A program made the translations under genes and the position numbers. 14,898 nucleotides of DNA from assembly GCA_937900755.1 (NCBI GenBank), contig CALCDN010000264.1, positions 1 through 14,898 of the forward strand, read 5' to 3'. This DNA is from an uncultured Acetobacter sp. (lineage in GTDB: Bacteria > Pseudomonadota > Alphaproteobacteria > Acetobacterales > Acetobacteraceae). Under the pieces are notes generated by a model. That model had not been told where the DNA came from. It was given only the letters and a program-made list of their open reading frames with translations, and searched no databases. This document shows, in pieces, positions 8,067 to 14,813 of the stretch (within the stretch, counting starts at the first letter, position 1; every line of letters begins with the position of its first letter).

Positions 8067-9134
8067 ATGAGCCGCTTCTGGAGCCCCCTTGTTCACACCC
8101 TCACACCCTATGTGCCGGGTGAGCAACCCAAGATTGCCAATCTGATCAAGCTGAACACCAATGAATCGCCCTATGGCCCGTCCCCCCATGCGCTGGAGGC
8201 CATGAAGGCCGCGACAGACGACAGCCTGCGCCTTTACCCCGACCCCGAGGCACTGGCGCTGCGCACCGCACTGGGCGAGCGTGTGGGGCTTGGCGCGGAC
8301 CATGTCTTTGTTGGCAACGGCTCGGACGAGGTGCTCGCCCATGCATTCCAGGCCCTGTTCGCACATGGGGACCCGCTGCTTTTTCCCGATGTCAGCTACA
8401 GCTTTTACAAGGTTTATTGCGGGCTGTACAAACTGCCCTACCGTACGGTGCCCCTGAGTGCGGATATGTGCGTTGCGGTGGAGGACTATGCAGGCCCGTG
8501 CAGTGGCGTGGTCATTGCCAACCCCAATGCGCCAACAGGCATTGCCCTTGGGCTGGACGCCATTCGCACGCTGCTGGACATGCACCCCAACCGCGTGGTG
8601 CTGGTGGATGAGGCCTATGTGGACTTTGGTGCGCAAAGTGCGGTGGAACTGGTCCGTGAATACCCCAACCTTCTGGTAGTGCAGACGTTCTCCAAGTCCC
8701 GCGCCCTTGCGGGTGCTCGGGTGGGTTTTGCCTTTGGTCAGCCAGACCTGATCGAGGCCCTGGTGCGGGTCAAGGACAGCTTCAATTCCTATCCTCTGGA
8801 CCGCCTGGCGCAGGCGGGGGCCCTGGCGTCCGTGCAGGATGAGGCCTGGTTCGCCCAAAGCGTGCGGCGGGTTGTGGCCAGCCGTGCCCTGTTGAGCGAA
8901 GGGCTGGGCGCACTTGGTTTTGAAGTCTTGCCGTCCATGGCAAACTTTGTTTACACTCGGCATCCCGATCGTGATGCAGGAGAACTCGCGGCGCAGTTGA
9001 GATCCCGGGCCATTCTTGTCCGGCACCTTAAGGGTGAACGCACAATGGCGTGGTTGCGCATTACGGTTGGAACACAAGAGCAGTGCCAGGCATTGCTGGA
9101 TGTTTTGCGCGACAGTGTTCTTCGCAATTCGTAA
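8067..9134 (+). CDS. hisC: Histidinol-phosphate aminotransferase
   Basis: This PLP-dependent fold-type I aminotransferase interconverts imidazole-acetol phosphate and histidinol phosphate in histidine synthesis. The 355-residue frame shows LNTNESPYGPSP (29-40), RLYPDP (55-60), GNGSDE (83-88), NPNAPTG (152-158), VDEAYVDF (180-187) and the PLP-lysine motif TFSKSRALAGARVG, with K210. HisC enzymes can also accept aromatic amino acid precursors. I prefer the ATG at 8067, giving MSRFWSP, with GGA nine bases upstream. An in-frame ATG at 8058 would add three residues. The start lies just after a strong terminator, so the promoter must overlap that hairpin or transcription must read through it. No other his gene is in the window. 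The stop is TAA at 9132-9134. Confidence 0.94.
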   Translation: MSRFWSPLVHTLTPYVPGEQPKIANLIKLNTNESPYGPSPHALEAMKAATDDSLRLYPDPEALALRTALGERVGLGADHVFVGNGSDEVLAHAFQALFAHGDPLLFPDVSYSFYKVYCGLYKLPYRTVPLSADMCVAVEDYAGPCSGVVIANPNAPTGIALGLDAIRTLLDMHPNRVVLVDEAYVDFGAQSAVELVREYPNLLVVQTFSKSRALAGARVGFAFGQPDLIEALVRVKDSFNSYPLDRLAQAGALASVQDEAWFAQSVRRVVASRALLSEGLGALGFEVLPSMANFVYTRHPDRDAGELAAQLRSRAILVRHLKGERTMAWLRITVGTQEQCQALLDVLRDSVLRNS

Positions 9135-9182
9135 AAGCTGTCTGGTCACTTATCCAGCTGTTACGACCCCGGTCAGGCCCGC

Positions 9183-9201
9183 GCCGCGCAGCAAACGCGG
9201 C
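9183..9201 (+). repeat. Inverted repeat downstream of hisC
   Basis: GCCGCG (9183-9188) and CGCGGC (9196-9201) pair around a 7-base loop about 50 bases after the hisC stop. It lacks a T-run, so it is at best a weak or factor-dependent 3' end. The surrounding 9135-9243 region holds no gene I can support. Confidence 0.3.
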
Positions 9202-9243
9202 AGGTGTGGTGCGTGGGTCAGGTATTAAATTTTTAAGACATAA

Positions 9244-9270
9244 ACCGTGCCGCATACCCAGCCGCACGGT
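9244..9270 (+). repeat. Inverted repeat upstream of the coiled-coil gene
   Basis: ACCGTGC (9244-9250) and GCACGGT (9264-9270) are exact reverse complements around a 13-base loop. The hairpin ends 11 bases before the GGAGGG ribosome binding site of the next gene. It could be a leader structure of that gene or a weak hisC terminator. Confidence 0.35.
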
Positions 9271-9294
9271 CTTGATTTGATGGAGGGTCTGTTC

Positions 9295-9570
9295 ATGCGC
9301 GCTTTTCGCGGCCAGATGTCTGATAACCAGCCAATCCGGCGGTCCTTGCCGGAAAAACAGAAGCAGTTGCGTGACCTGAAGGAAACGCTGGCTGCCATGA
9401 AGTCCCACACATCTCCAGCACTCAAGGAGAGTGTACGCAAACGCATAGCCCAGCTTGAAGCGGAACTGACGGCTGCTCCCGTGCTCAAGTCCAACCGTCC
9501 TGGCGGTGCCGCGCGCCCCAAACAGGAGCGGGGTTCAGCACCGCGCCGCCCGACAATACGGTCTCTTTAA
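9295..9570 (+). CDS. Small basic coiled-coil protein, function unknown
   Basis: I do not recognise this 91-residue protein. The central part (about 16-60) is rich in Lys, Arg, Glu and Leu with heptad-like spacing (PEKQKQLRDLKETLAAMK, then KESVRKRIAQLEAEL), and predicts two coiled-coil helices. The last 30 residues (from about LKSNRPGG) are basic, low in complexity and probably disordered. The protein is strongly basic overall, so binding to nucleic acid or the ribosome is possible but unproven. I chose the ATG at 9295 because GGAGGG (9282-9287) lies seven bases upstream. The frame opens earlier at 9247, but no ribosome binding site is evident there. A clean terminator immediately follows, which supports it as a real, separately ended gene. 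Confidence 0.72.
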   Translation: MRAFRGQMSDNQPIRRSLPEKQKQLRDLKETLAAMKSHTSPALKESVRKRIAQLEAELTAAPVLKSNRPGGAARPKQERGSAPRRPTIRSL

Positions 9571-9583
9571 AATAATGGGACGG

Positions 9584-9616
9584 AAAGGGGAGGGGTGGTT
9601 GACCTCTCCCCTTTTT
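9584..9616 (+). terminator. Rho-independent terminator after the small coiled-coil gene
   Basis: Bases 9584-9595 (AAAGGGGAGGGG) pair with 9603-9614 through 12 pairs, one of them G-U, around a 7-base loop. A run of five Ts (9612-9616) closes it. It starts 14 bases after the stop codon. It is the best-formed terminator in the window. Confidence 0.88.
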
Positions 9617-9673
9617 GTGTGGCTTGTGCGTGTTGTGGCGTTTTTGCGCCAGCGTTGCCGTGGATCAGATGCT

Positions 9674-9701
9674 TTGCGGTGCATTGGAAACCCCCCATAA
9701 A
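9674..9701 (+). promoter_or_regulatory. Weak promoter candidate for the metal transporter gene
   Basis: TTGCGG (9674-9679) and CATAAA (9696-9701), spaced by 16 bases, loosely match -35 and -10 hexamers. They sit between the preceding terminator and the transporter start. Position favours a promoter here; the match itself is poor. Confidence 0.28.
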
Positions 9702-9727
9702 AGACAGGCAGAGCAGGGAGAGCGGAA

Positions 9728-10786
9728 TTGGCTAGAACCACCTTGTCCCAACTGACAGATCTGCTTTCTGAAGGGGGAACCCTGCTGCGTGACGGGCTGG
9801 TATGGGCCATTTACTGCCGTCCCGGCCAGGAGCCGCAGGAACTCGAGCGTGATGTGGTCGTCCATCGCCTGACAACAGGGAATTTTCCGCCCGAGTTTGC
9901 CCAGGGTGAGGGATGGGCGTGGTTCCATTTTGATATCGTCCACACCATGTCGCGCCATCAGATCGAGACCATTCCCTCCTTGCCCGAGGAAGTGCGGCAG
10001 GTTCTGACCAACCTGGAACGCAGCACCCGGCTTGAAAACGAGGGCGACATTGTTTTTGGCGCGCTCCCCGCGTTTGATGACACCTCCACCGATGATGACC
10101 GCAACGTCAGCACATGGCGCTTTGCCCTTGAGCCGGACCTGCTGCTGACAACCCGCCGCCACCCCATACCCGCCTTGGGCGTGGTGTTCCACGAACTCAA
10201 GCGTGGCTTGGTGCCCCGCTCCCCCGCAAGGGTGGTGGACCGGGCGTTGCTGGAATTCGCCGATACGCTGCGGCGTGACTTTGCCCGTCTGGATGACCAG
10301 CTTGACCGGGCGGAAGATGTGCTGCTGATGCTGGACCGTGATACGGACCTGGGTCGTATGAGCGGCCTGCTGGGTATGGTGCGCCGCCGTTCCACGGAAT
10401 TGCGGCGGGTGCTCGCACCTGTTGACCGTATCTTTCGCGATGAGGAGCTGGAATTGCCCGAATGGGCTGAAGATGACCTGAAGGACCGCTCACACCGGCA
10501 GGTTCATGCGGCGCTTGATGACCTTCTGGCTCTGCAGGACCGTGCGCGTTCCTTGCAGGACGAACTGACGTCCAATCAGGCGGAAGAAACCAACCGGCGG
10601 CTGTATATTCTGACCGTGGGCACCATTCTCATGCTGCCAGCTACTCTGGTGACCGGCTTTTTCGGCATGAATACCGGTGGTATGTTCCTGACCAATGGCG
10701 CATGGGGGACGGTTGATGCGGGCGGGCTGTGCTTTCTTATCATGATGGGCACATGGTTTTTGCTCAAGCTGATCCGGTTTTTGTAA
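9728..10786 (+). CDS. CorA-family metal ion transporter, ZntB-like
   Basis: This 352-residue inner-membrane protein has the layout of the CorA/ZntB family of pentameric divalent cation transporters. A long cytosolic N-terminal domain ends in charged helices (about 165-285, with RRDFARLDDQLDRAEDVLLMLDRD). Two membrane segments lie at the C-terminus (about 292-312 and 333-351). The signature GMN (313-315) ends the first membrane segment, in TGFFGMNTGGMF. The substrate may be Zn2+, Mg2+, Ni2+ or Co2+; the sequence alone does not decide. The start is a TTG at 9728, supported by GGGAG (9716-9720) seven bases upstream, with no in-frame ATG nearby that preserves the N-terminal domain. The TAA stop lies inside the terminator palindrome. 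No metal-regulator gene is adjacent. Confidence 0.9.
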   Translation: MARTTLSQLTDLLSEGGTLLRDGLVWAIYCRPGQEPQELERDVVVHRLTTGNFPPEFAQGEGWAWFHFDIVHTMSRHQIETIPSLPEEVRQVLTNLERSTRLENEGDIVFGALPAFDDTSTDDDRNVSTWRFALEPDLLLTTRRHPIPALGVVFHELKRGLVPRSPARVVDRALLEFADTLRRDFARLDDQLDRAEDVLLMLDRDTDLGRMSGLLGMVRRRSTELRRVLAPVDRIFRDEELELPEWAEDDLKDRSHRQVHAALDDLLALQDRARSLQDELTSNQAEETNRRLYILTVGTILMLPATLVTGFFGMNTGGMFLTNGAWGTVDAGGLCFLIMMGTWFLLKLIRFL

Positions 10787-10798
10787 AAACCGGATTTG
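10772..10798 (+). terminator. Terminator-like palindrome containing the transporter stop codon
   Basis: ATCCGGTTTTT (10772-10782) and AAAAACCGGAT (10785-10795) are perfect 11-base arms separated by two bases, followed by TTTG. The TAA stop (10784-10786) lies at its centre. The six GC-containing outer pairs and the T-rich follow-on suggest a terminator, although the T-tract is short. Confidence 0.55.
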
Positions 10799-11067
10799 CC
10801 GGGCCCTGGCGGTAAAGTCCCGTTTTGTCTGGCAAACAGCGTGCGTGGCTGCGGGTCATGCCTGCCGCGGGGCCTGTTCGGGTCAAAGTGGAAGAGCGTG
10901 GTTTCATAAAAAGAGTTTGAGCGACAGCACCGGTTTTTTGGGCAGCTGCTTGGCTGAAATTGAAAGGCTTTCGGGCCTTCATTTGTAGTATTACACTTGA
11001 AACGCAGCCTCTATTGCAATTTGCAAAAAATGGTACCGTGTTCCATCTAGTCTTGCGGGTGTTTTTT

Positions 11068-12099
11068 ATGTGGTTTTTCAAAAATCATTTTCTGAATTTT
11101 ATATTTGCAATGATAACAATTGCATTATTCAGTATGTGTGAAGCCATAAAATTTTATAATATGAACAATATCAATACTACAATTTCAGCTACGCAACATC
11201 TGCTGGAAGGCTATACCCATTGGAGAGCATTTCAGAATAGGCTTCTCTCGACTTTTTTTGTCGAGCTTCTGTCAAAACTGCTTCATCCATACAGTGCCAA
11301 TGCCTACAGAGATTCTCTGTATATATTTTTGATGCTCTTGTTTCTGGCGATAAATATTGTTATTTATATAACTCTTGAAAGTAAAAACGGGTTTGAAAAG
11401 CTTGTTGTATTCTTGTTTGTGAATTTCTGGTTTTTCATATGCTCCTGCACGATATGGTATCCGTGGGATTTTTTTGAATATTTGTTTTTCTATTTCCTAT
11501 TTTTTATGGTGAGCAAGAACGACAGGGCTATTTTTCATTATTGGGTTCTGTGCCTTGTATGGATGCTGACTAAAGAAACAGCAATATTTGTTCCTATTGT
11601 ATTGATCGCATGTTTGATTGACGTTAGAGAAAAGCCATTGATGACATTGGAAAACAGAAAAATATTGAGCAGTTCAATTCTTATGTTTATTATTGTATTT
11701 GCATATACCTATATAACAAGAAATATCTTATTTAAATACTCTACAATCGACGGTATCGGATTTGATTTGCAACATGGTGGAATGGCCAACTTCATTAACC
11801 TGAAAAGAAATTTTCTGGGTATGGTTACCTATTCCAATGGGCTTTGCCTTGTGCCTGTTTTGATATATTTATTCTATATCGCATTTTGTTTTAAAGTATA
11901 TCAATACAGAAAAAGCATTGGACGCAAATTCATGTCTTTATGGATTGTGGTCGGGGCGTATCTGGGTATTAGTTTTGTATCTGCACTGGTTATCGAGACA
12001 AGGATATTCTTCCCCTTATCCGCCATGCTTGTCTGGCTGTATTTTTCCCAAGACATCATCAAAGTTGGGTTTGCGTCCAGTGTCGCCAAAAGCTCATGA
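11068..12099 (+). CDS. AT-rich polytopic membrane protein, function unknown
   Basis: This 343-residue, very hydrophobic protein has about 9-10 membrane segments and many Phe, Ile, Tyr and Trp residues. The short polar stretches include an HWRAFQNRLLS loop near residue 50 and a WMLTKETAIFVP segment. An Arg-rich first loop plus a KET motif inside a membrane segment recalls GT-C-like membrane glycosyltransferases or polymer-synthesis proteins. That resemblance is my impression and not an identification. Base composition is far more AT-rich than any neighbour, and codons such as ATA, AGA and TTA are common, which suggests recent transfer. I chose the ATG at 11068, preceded by a weak GCGGGTG purine site. 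The frame is open back to a TTG at 10960 without a visible ribosome binding site. It stands alone between the metal transporter and the lytic transglycosylase. Confidence 0.75.
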   Translation: MWFFKNHFLNFIFAMITIALFSMCEAIKFYNMNNINTTISATQHLLEGYTHWRAFQNRLLSTFFVELLSKLLHPYSANAYRDSLYIFLMLLFLAINIVIYITLESKNGFEKLVVFLFVNFWFFICSCTIWYPWDFFEYLFFYFLFFMVSKNDRAIFHYWVLCLVWMLTKETAIFVPIVLIACLIDVREKPLMTLENRKILSSSILMFIIVFAYTYITRNILFKYSTIDGIGFDLQHGGMANFINLKRNFLGMVTYSNGLCLVPVLIYLFYIAFCFKVYQYRKSIGRKFMSLWIVVGAYLGISFVSALVIETRIFFPLSAMLVWLYFSQDIIKVGFASSVAKSS

Positions 12100-12404
12100 G
12101 AGAGCGCACAGGTTTCATTCTTTGAAAACGCAGGCAAACATGTGCTCTGTGCCTCTGCGCAGTATGGGCAAGACTAGAGGGGGCAGCGGCCATGTCGGGT
12201 TGGTGTCCGCGGCCAACCGTTCAGTTTTGCGCGCGTGATTTTAACCCGAGGTGTCAGCCGTTCCGGTCAAGCCGGTCAAGCGTTTTCTTGCATGTGGGGG
12301 AGGGTCTGTATAAATACATAGCCGTATTTTCGGGCTAGGTCATGCAGGATCCGGCGTGGATCAGGCCGAATTTCCTGCGCCACGGCAAGAATGGATTGGA
12401 CAGC
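12100..12404 (+). promoter_or_regulatory. Intergenic region upstream of the lytic transglycosylase
   Basis: These roughly 300 bases hold no gene I can support. GGTTGG (12198-12203) and CCAACC (12213-12218) form a hairpin followed by GTTCAGTTTT, a possible weak terminator for the AT-rich gene. A tandem 9-base direct repeat, CCGGTCAAG, occupies 12263-12271 and 12272-12280. TTGCAT (12288-12293) and TATAAA (12309-12314), 15 bases apart, make a promoter candidate with a good -10 and a short spacer. Composition returns to GC-rich across this stretch. If translation starts at 12342, the last 63 bases are coding. Confidence 0.5.
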
Positions 12405-13814
12405 ATGACAGGCAGGCACGCTCTACCCCGGAGGCAAGACTGTTGTGCCGCCAGTCAGCCCTCCAGACCCTTGCGTGTGGTAAAAGGCGCCATTGCCCTG
12501 GGTCTTCTGGCCGTACTGGCCGCATGCGCCAATCAGCCCGGTGGGAGCGACACGGATGTTCCCGTAGCGCAGGAGGCTGAGTTCTATCGTACGCATGCCC
12601 GCTCCTACTATGCTCCGCCCGGCCCGGCAGAGGACCCGTGGGGGCCTTATGTTCGAGAAGCGTCCAAACGGTTTGATGTGCCGGAGGAATGGGTGCGCGC
12701 TGTTATTCAGCAGGAATCCGGTGGCAAGCTGTTCCATGATGGCCAGCTGGTTACATCGGGCCCCGGCGCCATGGGGCTGATGCAACTGATGCCCCCCACC
12801 TATGACGAAATGCGCGCCACATACAACCTGGGTGGGGATGCCTACGAACCGCACGACAACATTATGGCGGGCACGGCGTATTTGCGGCAATTGTACGATG
12901 TGTATGGTTCGCCGGGTTTTCTGGCGGCGTACAATGCCGGTCCAGGACGACTGGAGGATTTTATAACCCGCAACCGCACCCTCCCGCGGGAGACGCGGAA
13001 CTACGTGGCGTCCATCGGGCGGCGCATTGTCGGCATTTCGCCCCTTAACCGTTCACAGGCGGATATGCAGGTCGCCAGCCATGATTCGTTTACCCGCAGC
13101 GCAACGGCAGGCGCGTCTACCCGTACGCAAGGGGGGATGACTGTTGCCCGGGCAACATGGTCTGGCAAGCAGCAGGGGAGCATGCAGCCGGTTCAGGTGG
13201 CCGATGCCATTGGGAATGACAGTTCGGATGCGACCAGTGCTCCGTCCGCCACATACGGGCAGGACTGGCATCCTGTCGGACACAAGACAAGGGGGGATGG
13301 TCTGACGGAAAGTCCGGCGGATATCCGGGCAATCTGGGCCAAACGGTTGGCTGCGACCGCCCAGGCAACATCAGACACGCCGGTGCAGGTTGCACAGGTT
13401 GCGGCTGATACGGTTGATACATCGGTCCCCTTGGCGGAAACCATGCAGACGTCTGCCGCACCGGCCAGAGTGGGCGTAGCGTCCGGGAGTGCGGGTGACA
13501 ACCTGCGGCTTTTTTCCAGTGTCCACGCGGAGCCCGCACCGTTGTTGAGCCGAAAGGTCCGGGGGGTGGATACGAGAAACTGGGCTATTCAGGTCGGGGC
13601 GTTTGGTTCTGTCGCCTTGGCGCAGCAGGCATCCGGGCGGGTGCAGCACCAGAACACCGCCTTGTCTGGCGCGCATGTGCAGATTGCGGCGGTGCGGGCC
13701 AAAAAAGGGCGGCTCTACCGTGCCCGCCTGACCAACCTGTCCCATACCGATGCGGTGGGCGCATGCCGCAAGCTGAGCGGGTGTGTTGTTATTTCGCCCC
13801 AATCCCGGTCCTGA
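12405..13814 (+). CDS. Lipoprotein lytic transglycosylase (SLT) with C-terminal SPOR domain
   Basis: This periplasmic murein enzyme cleaves peptidoglycan glycan strands to form 1,6-anhydro-muramic ends. A signal segment (KGAIALGLLAVLAAC) ends in a lipobox, with C41 as the likely lipidated residue. The SLT domain (about 85-215) shows the catalytic glutamate E104 in QQESGG, then GAMGLMQLMPPTY, NIMAGTAYLRQLY and AYNAGPG. A low-complexity Ala/Thr/Ser linker (about 220-385) leads to a SPOR domain (about 392-466, starting NWAIQVGAFGS), which binds denuded glycan strands at division sites. I chose the ATG at 12405, which gives 469 residues with GGA four bases upstream. The in-frame ATG at 12342 would add 21 residues ahead of an already long signal region. 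A role in septal peptidoglycan remodelling is likely. The gene converges with the lipoprotein gene. Confidence 0.9.
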   Translation: MTGRHALPRRQDCCAASQPSRPLRVVKGAIALGLLAVLAACANQPGGSDTDVPVAQEAEFYRTHARSYYAPPGPAEDPWGPYVREASKRFDVPEEWVRAVIQQESGGKLFHDGQLVTSGPGAMGLMQLMPPTYDEMRATYNLGGDAYEPHDNIMAGTAYLRQLYDVYGSPGFLAAYNAGPGRLEDFITRNRTLPRETRNYVASIGRRIVGISPLNRSQADMQVASHDSFTRSATAGASTRTQGGMTVARATWSGKQQGSMQPVQVADAIGNDSSDATSAPSATYGQDWHPVGHKTRGDGLTESPADIRAIWAKRLAATAQATSDTPVQVAQVAADTVDTSVPLAETMQTSAAPARVGVASGSAGDNLRLFSSVHAEPAPLLSRKVRGVDTRNWAIQVGAFGSVALAQQASGRVQHQNTALSGAHVQIAAVRAKKGRLYRARLTNLSHTDAVGACRKLSGCVVISPQSRS

Positions 13815-14813
13815 ACAGGCATGCTCCCCGCCATTATGGCGGGCAGGATTAACCTGCTGGAGCCGGTTGCTGGGGTGGGGATGCTGGCGTGGGTGCGCCC
13901 GGGGCTGCAAGGGGGGCGTGTCCCGGCCTGAATACCGGTCAATAATCTGTTTTGTGGCGGCTGCGGCTTCCTGTGCGGCGGCCACGGCCACATCTCCCCA
14001 ATACTGGTCGAGCGAGTGGGTGTCTATGTCATGGAGCTGGGTGGCGGCTCCGGCTTCCTTGTTGTTGCTGTCCACCACACGCCAGACAATCTCGATATGG
14101 TCCTGGGGGTGGCCGGTCGTGCCTGCCGGGCCAGGTGTGAGCTTGACGGTGGTGGTAACGGTAAAGTCGGCATTTTTAGCCGAATTCTGGATTGTATCCT
14201 CACTATCGCGGAACGCGGCGGCAAAAGCCTGCGCCAGTGATGTGTTGCCATCGCCCGGAGCGCCGCTGACACCGGTAAAGTAGACTTTTGCCGCACGGTG
14301 TTTGAGGCTGTGCGGGTCTTTTTCCATGTCATCAGCCTGGATGCCCGTCAGGGCCGCGGTAATGCGGTTTGCCGCATCCTGTGCCACCAGTGCGAAAAAT
14401 GGCCCATCTCCCGCGGACCATTGCTCAACGGGTACAGGCTGGCCTTCCTGCGTGGCCCTGACCGTGTTTTTGGGGGTCATGACGGTATAAATCGGCACGA
14501 CCTGCCCGTTACGCAGTTCCGCCTGCATGTTCAGCCACCAGTCCCCTTTGCGCGTGGGCTGGGCTATGGCGGGAATGGTCTGCTGGAGCAGTTCCTGGGC
14601 AACATCCCTGGCCCACAGGCTGGCGTTGGCATCCGAGAGCAAGGCGTTGGGTGGGGTGGGTACATCCAGTCGCGAGGGAGGGGCGTTGGCGGCAAGGCCC
14701 GACCCGTTTCTGCCCGAGTGCGCAAAGGGGTGTGGCACATCCCGGCAGCCGCTCAACAGCAGCAGGGCAGAACAGGGCAGGTAAAGGCGTAATGGTTTCA
14801 GGCGGCTCTTCAT
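13371..14813 (-). CDS. Lipoprotein of unknown function, C-terminal end probably frameshifted
   Basis: As read, this frame encodes 480 residues. It begins with a type II signal peptide (lipobox LLSGC, C23), so the product should be a lipid-anchored envelope protein. Residues about 45-295 look like a normal soluble domain (DWWLNMQAELRNGQVVPIY, VYFTGVSGAPGDGNTSLAQAF, IEIVWRVVDSNNKEAG). I do not recognise the family. From about residue 300 the protein becomes Pro-, His-, Arg- and Gln-rich and runs antisense through the SPOR end of the transglycosylase gene, as a shadow frame would. One extra base in the homopolymer at 13911-13916 would give a Pro/Ala tail and a stop at 13849-13851, for 321 residues in all. 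I think 13849-14813 is the true extent. The start ATG has only a weak GGGAAC site and overlaps a possible upstream gene by four bases. Confidence 0.72.
   Translation of the reverse strand: MKSRLKPLRLYLPCSALLLLSGCRDVPHPFAHSGRNGSGLAANAPPSRLDVPTPPNALLSDANASLWARDVAQELLQQTIPAIAQPTRKGDWWLNMQAELRNGQVVPIYTVMTPKNTVRATQEGQPVPVEQWSAGDGPFFALVAQDAANRITAALTGIQADDMEKDPHSLKHRAAKVYFTGVSGAPGDGNTSLAQAFAAAFRDSEDTIQNSAKNADFTVTTTVKLTPGPAGTTGHPQDHIEIVWRVVDSNNKEAGAATQLHDIDTHSLDQYWGDVAVAAAQEAAAATKQIIDRYSGRDTPPLQPRAHPRQHPHPSNRLQQVNPARHNGGEHACSGPGLGRNNNTPAQLAACAHRIGMGQVGQAGTVEPPFFGPHRRNLHMRARQGGVLVLHPPGCLLRQGDRTKRPDLNSPVSRIHPPDLSAQQRCGLRVDTGKKPQVVTRTPGRYAHSGRCGRRLHGFRQGDRCINRISRNLCNLHRRV
13827..13843. terminator. Inverted repeat between the convergent envelope genes
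   Basis: CCCGCC (13827-13832) pairs with GGCGGG (13838-13843); the inner AT/AT bases are also complementary. It lies 12 bases after the transglycosylase stop. It also lies 5 bases after the alternative-frame stop (13849-13851) of the minus-strand lipoprotein gene. Its position fits a shared bidirectional 3' end, although neither side has a T-run. Confidence 0.5.
13911..13916 (-). other. Probable frameshift site in the lipoprotein gene (six-base homopolymer)
   Basis: The plus strand has six Gs, six Cs in the gene, coding Pro300-Pro301. With seven Cs the frame continues LAAPGAPTPASPPQQPAPAG and stops at 13849-13851, just before the inverted repeat at 13827-13843. With six it runs on antisense to the transglycosylase gene for hundreds of bases. 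The cause could be a real contraction, a phase-variable tract or a base-calling error. Confidence 0.6.

Noticed and set aside
8040..9149. A 369-codon minus-strand open frame opposite hisC
   Set aside because: It mirrors hisC almost end to end. Its composition is that of a shadow frame, and HisC has all its motifs on the plus strand.
10764..11081. A 105-codon minus-strand open frame in the spacer before the AT-rich gene
   Set aside because: It overlaps the ends of two plus-strand genes, has no domain, and its composition looks random.
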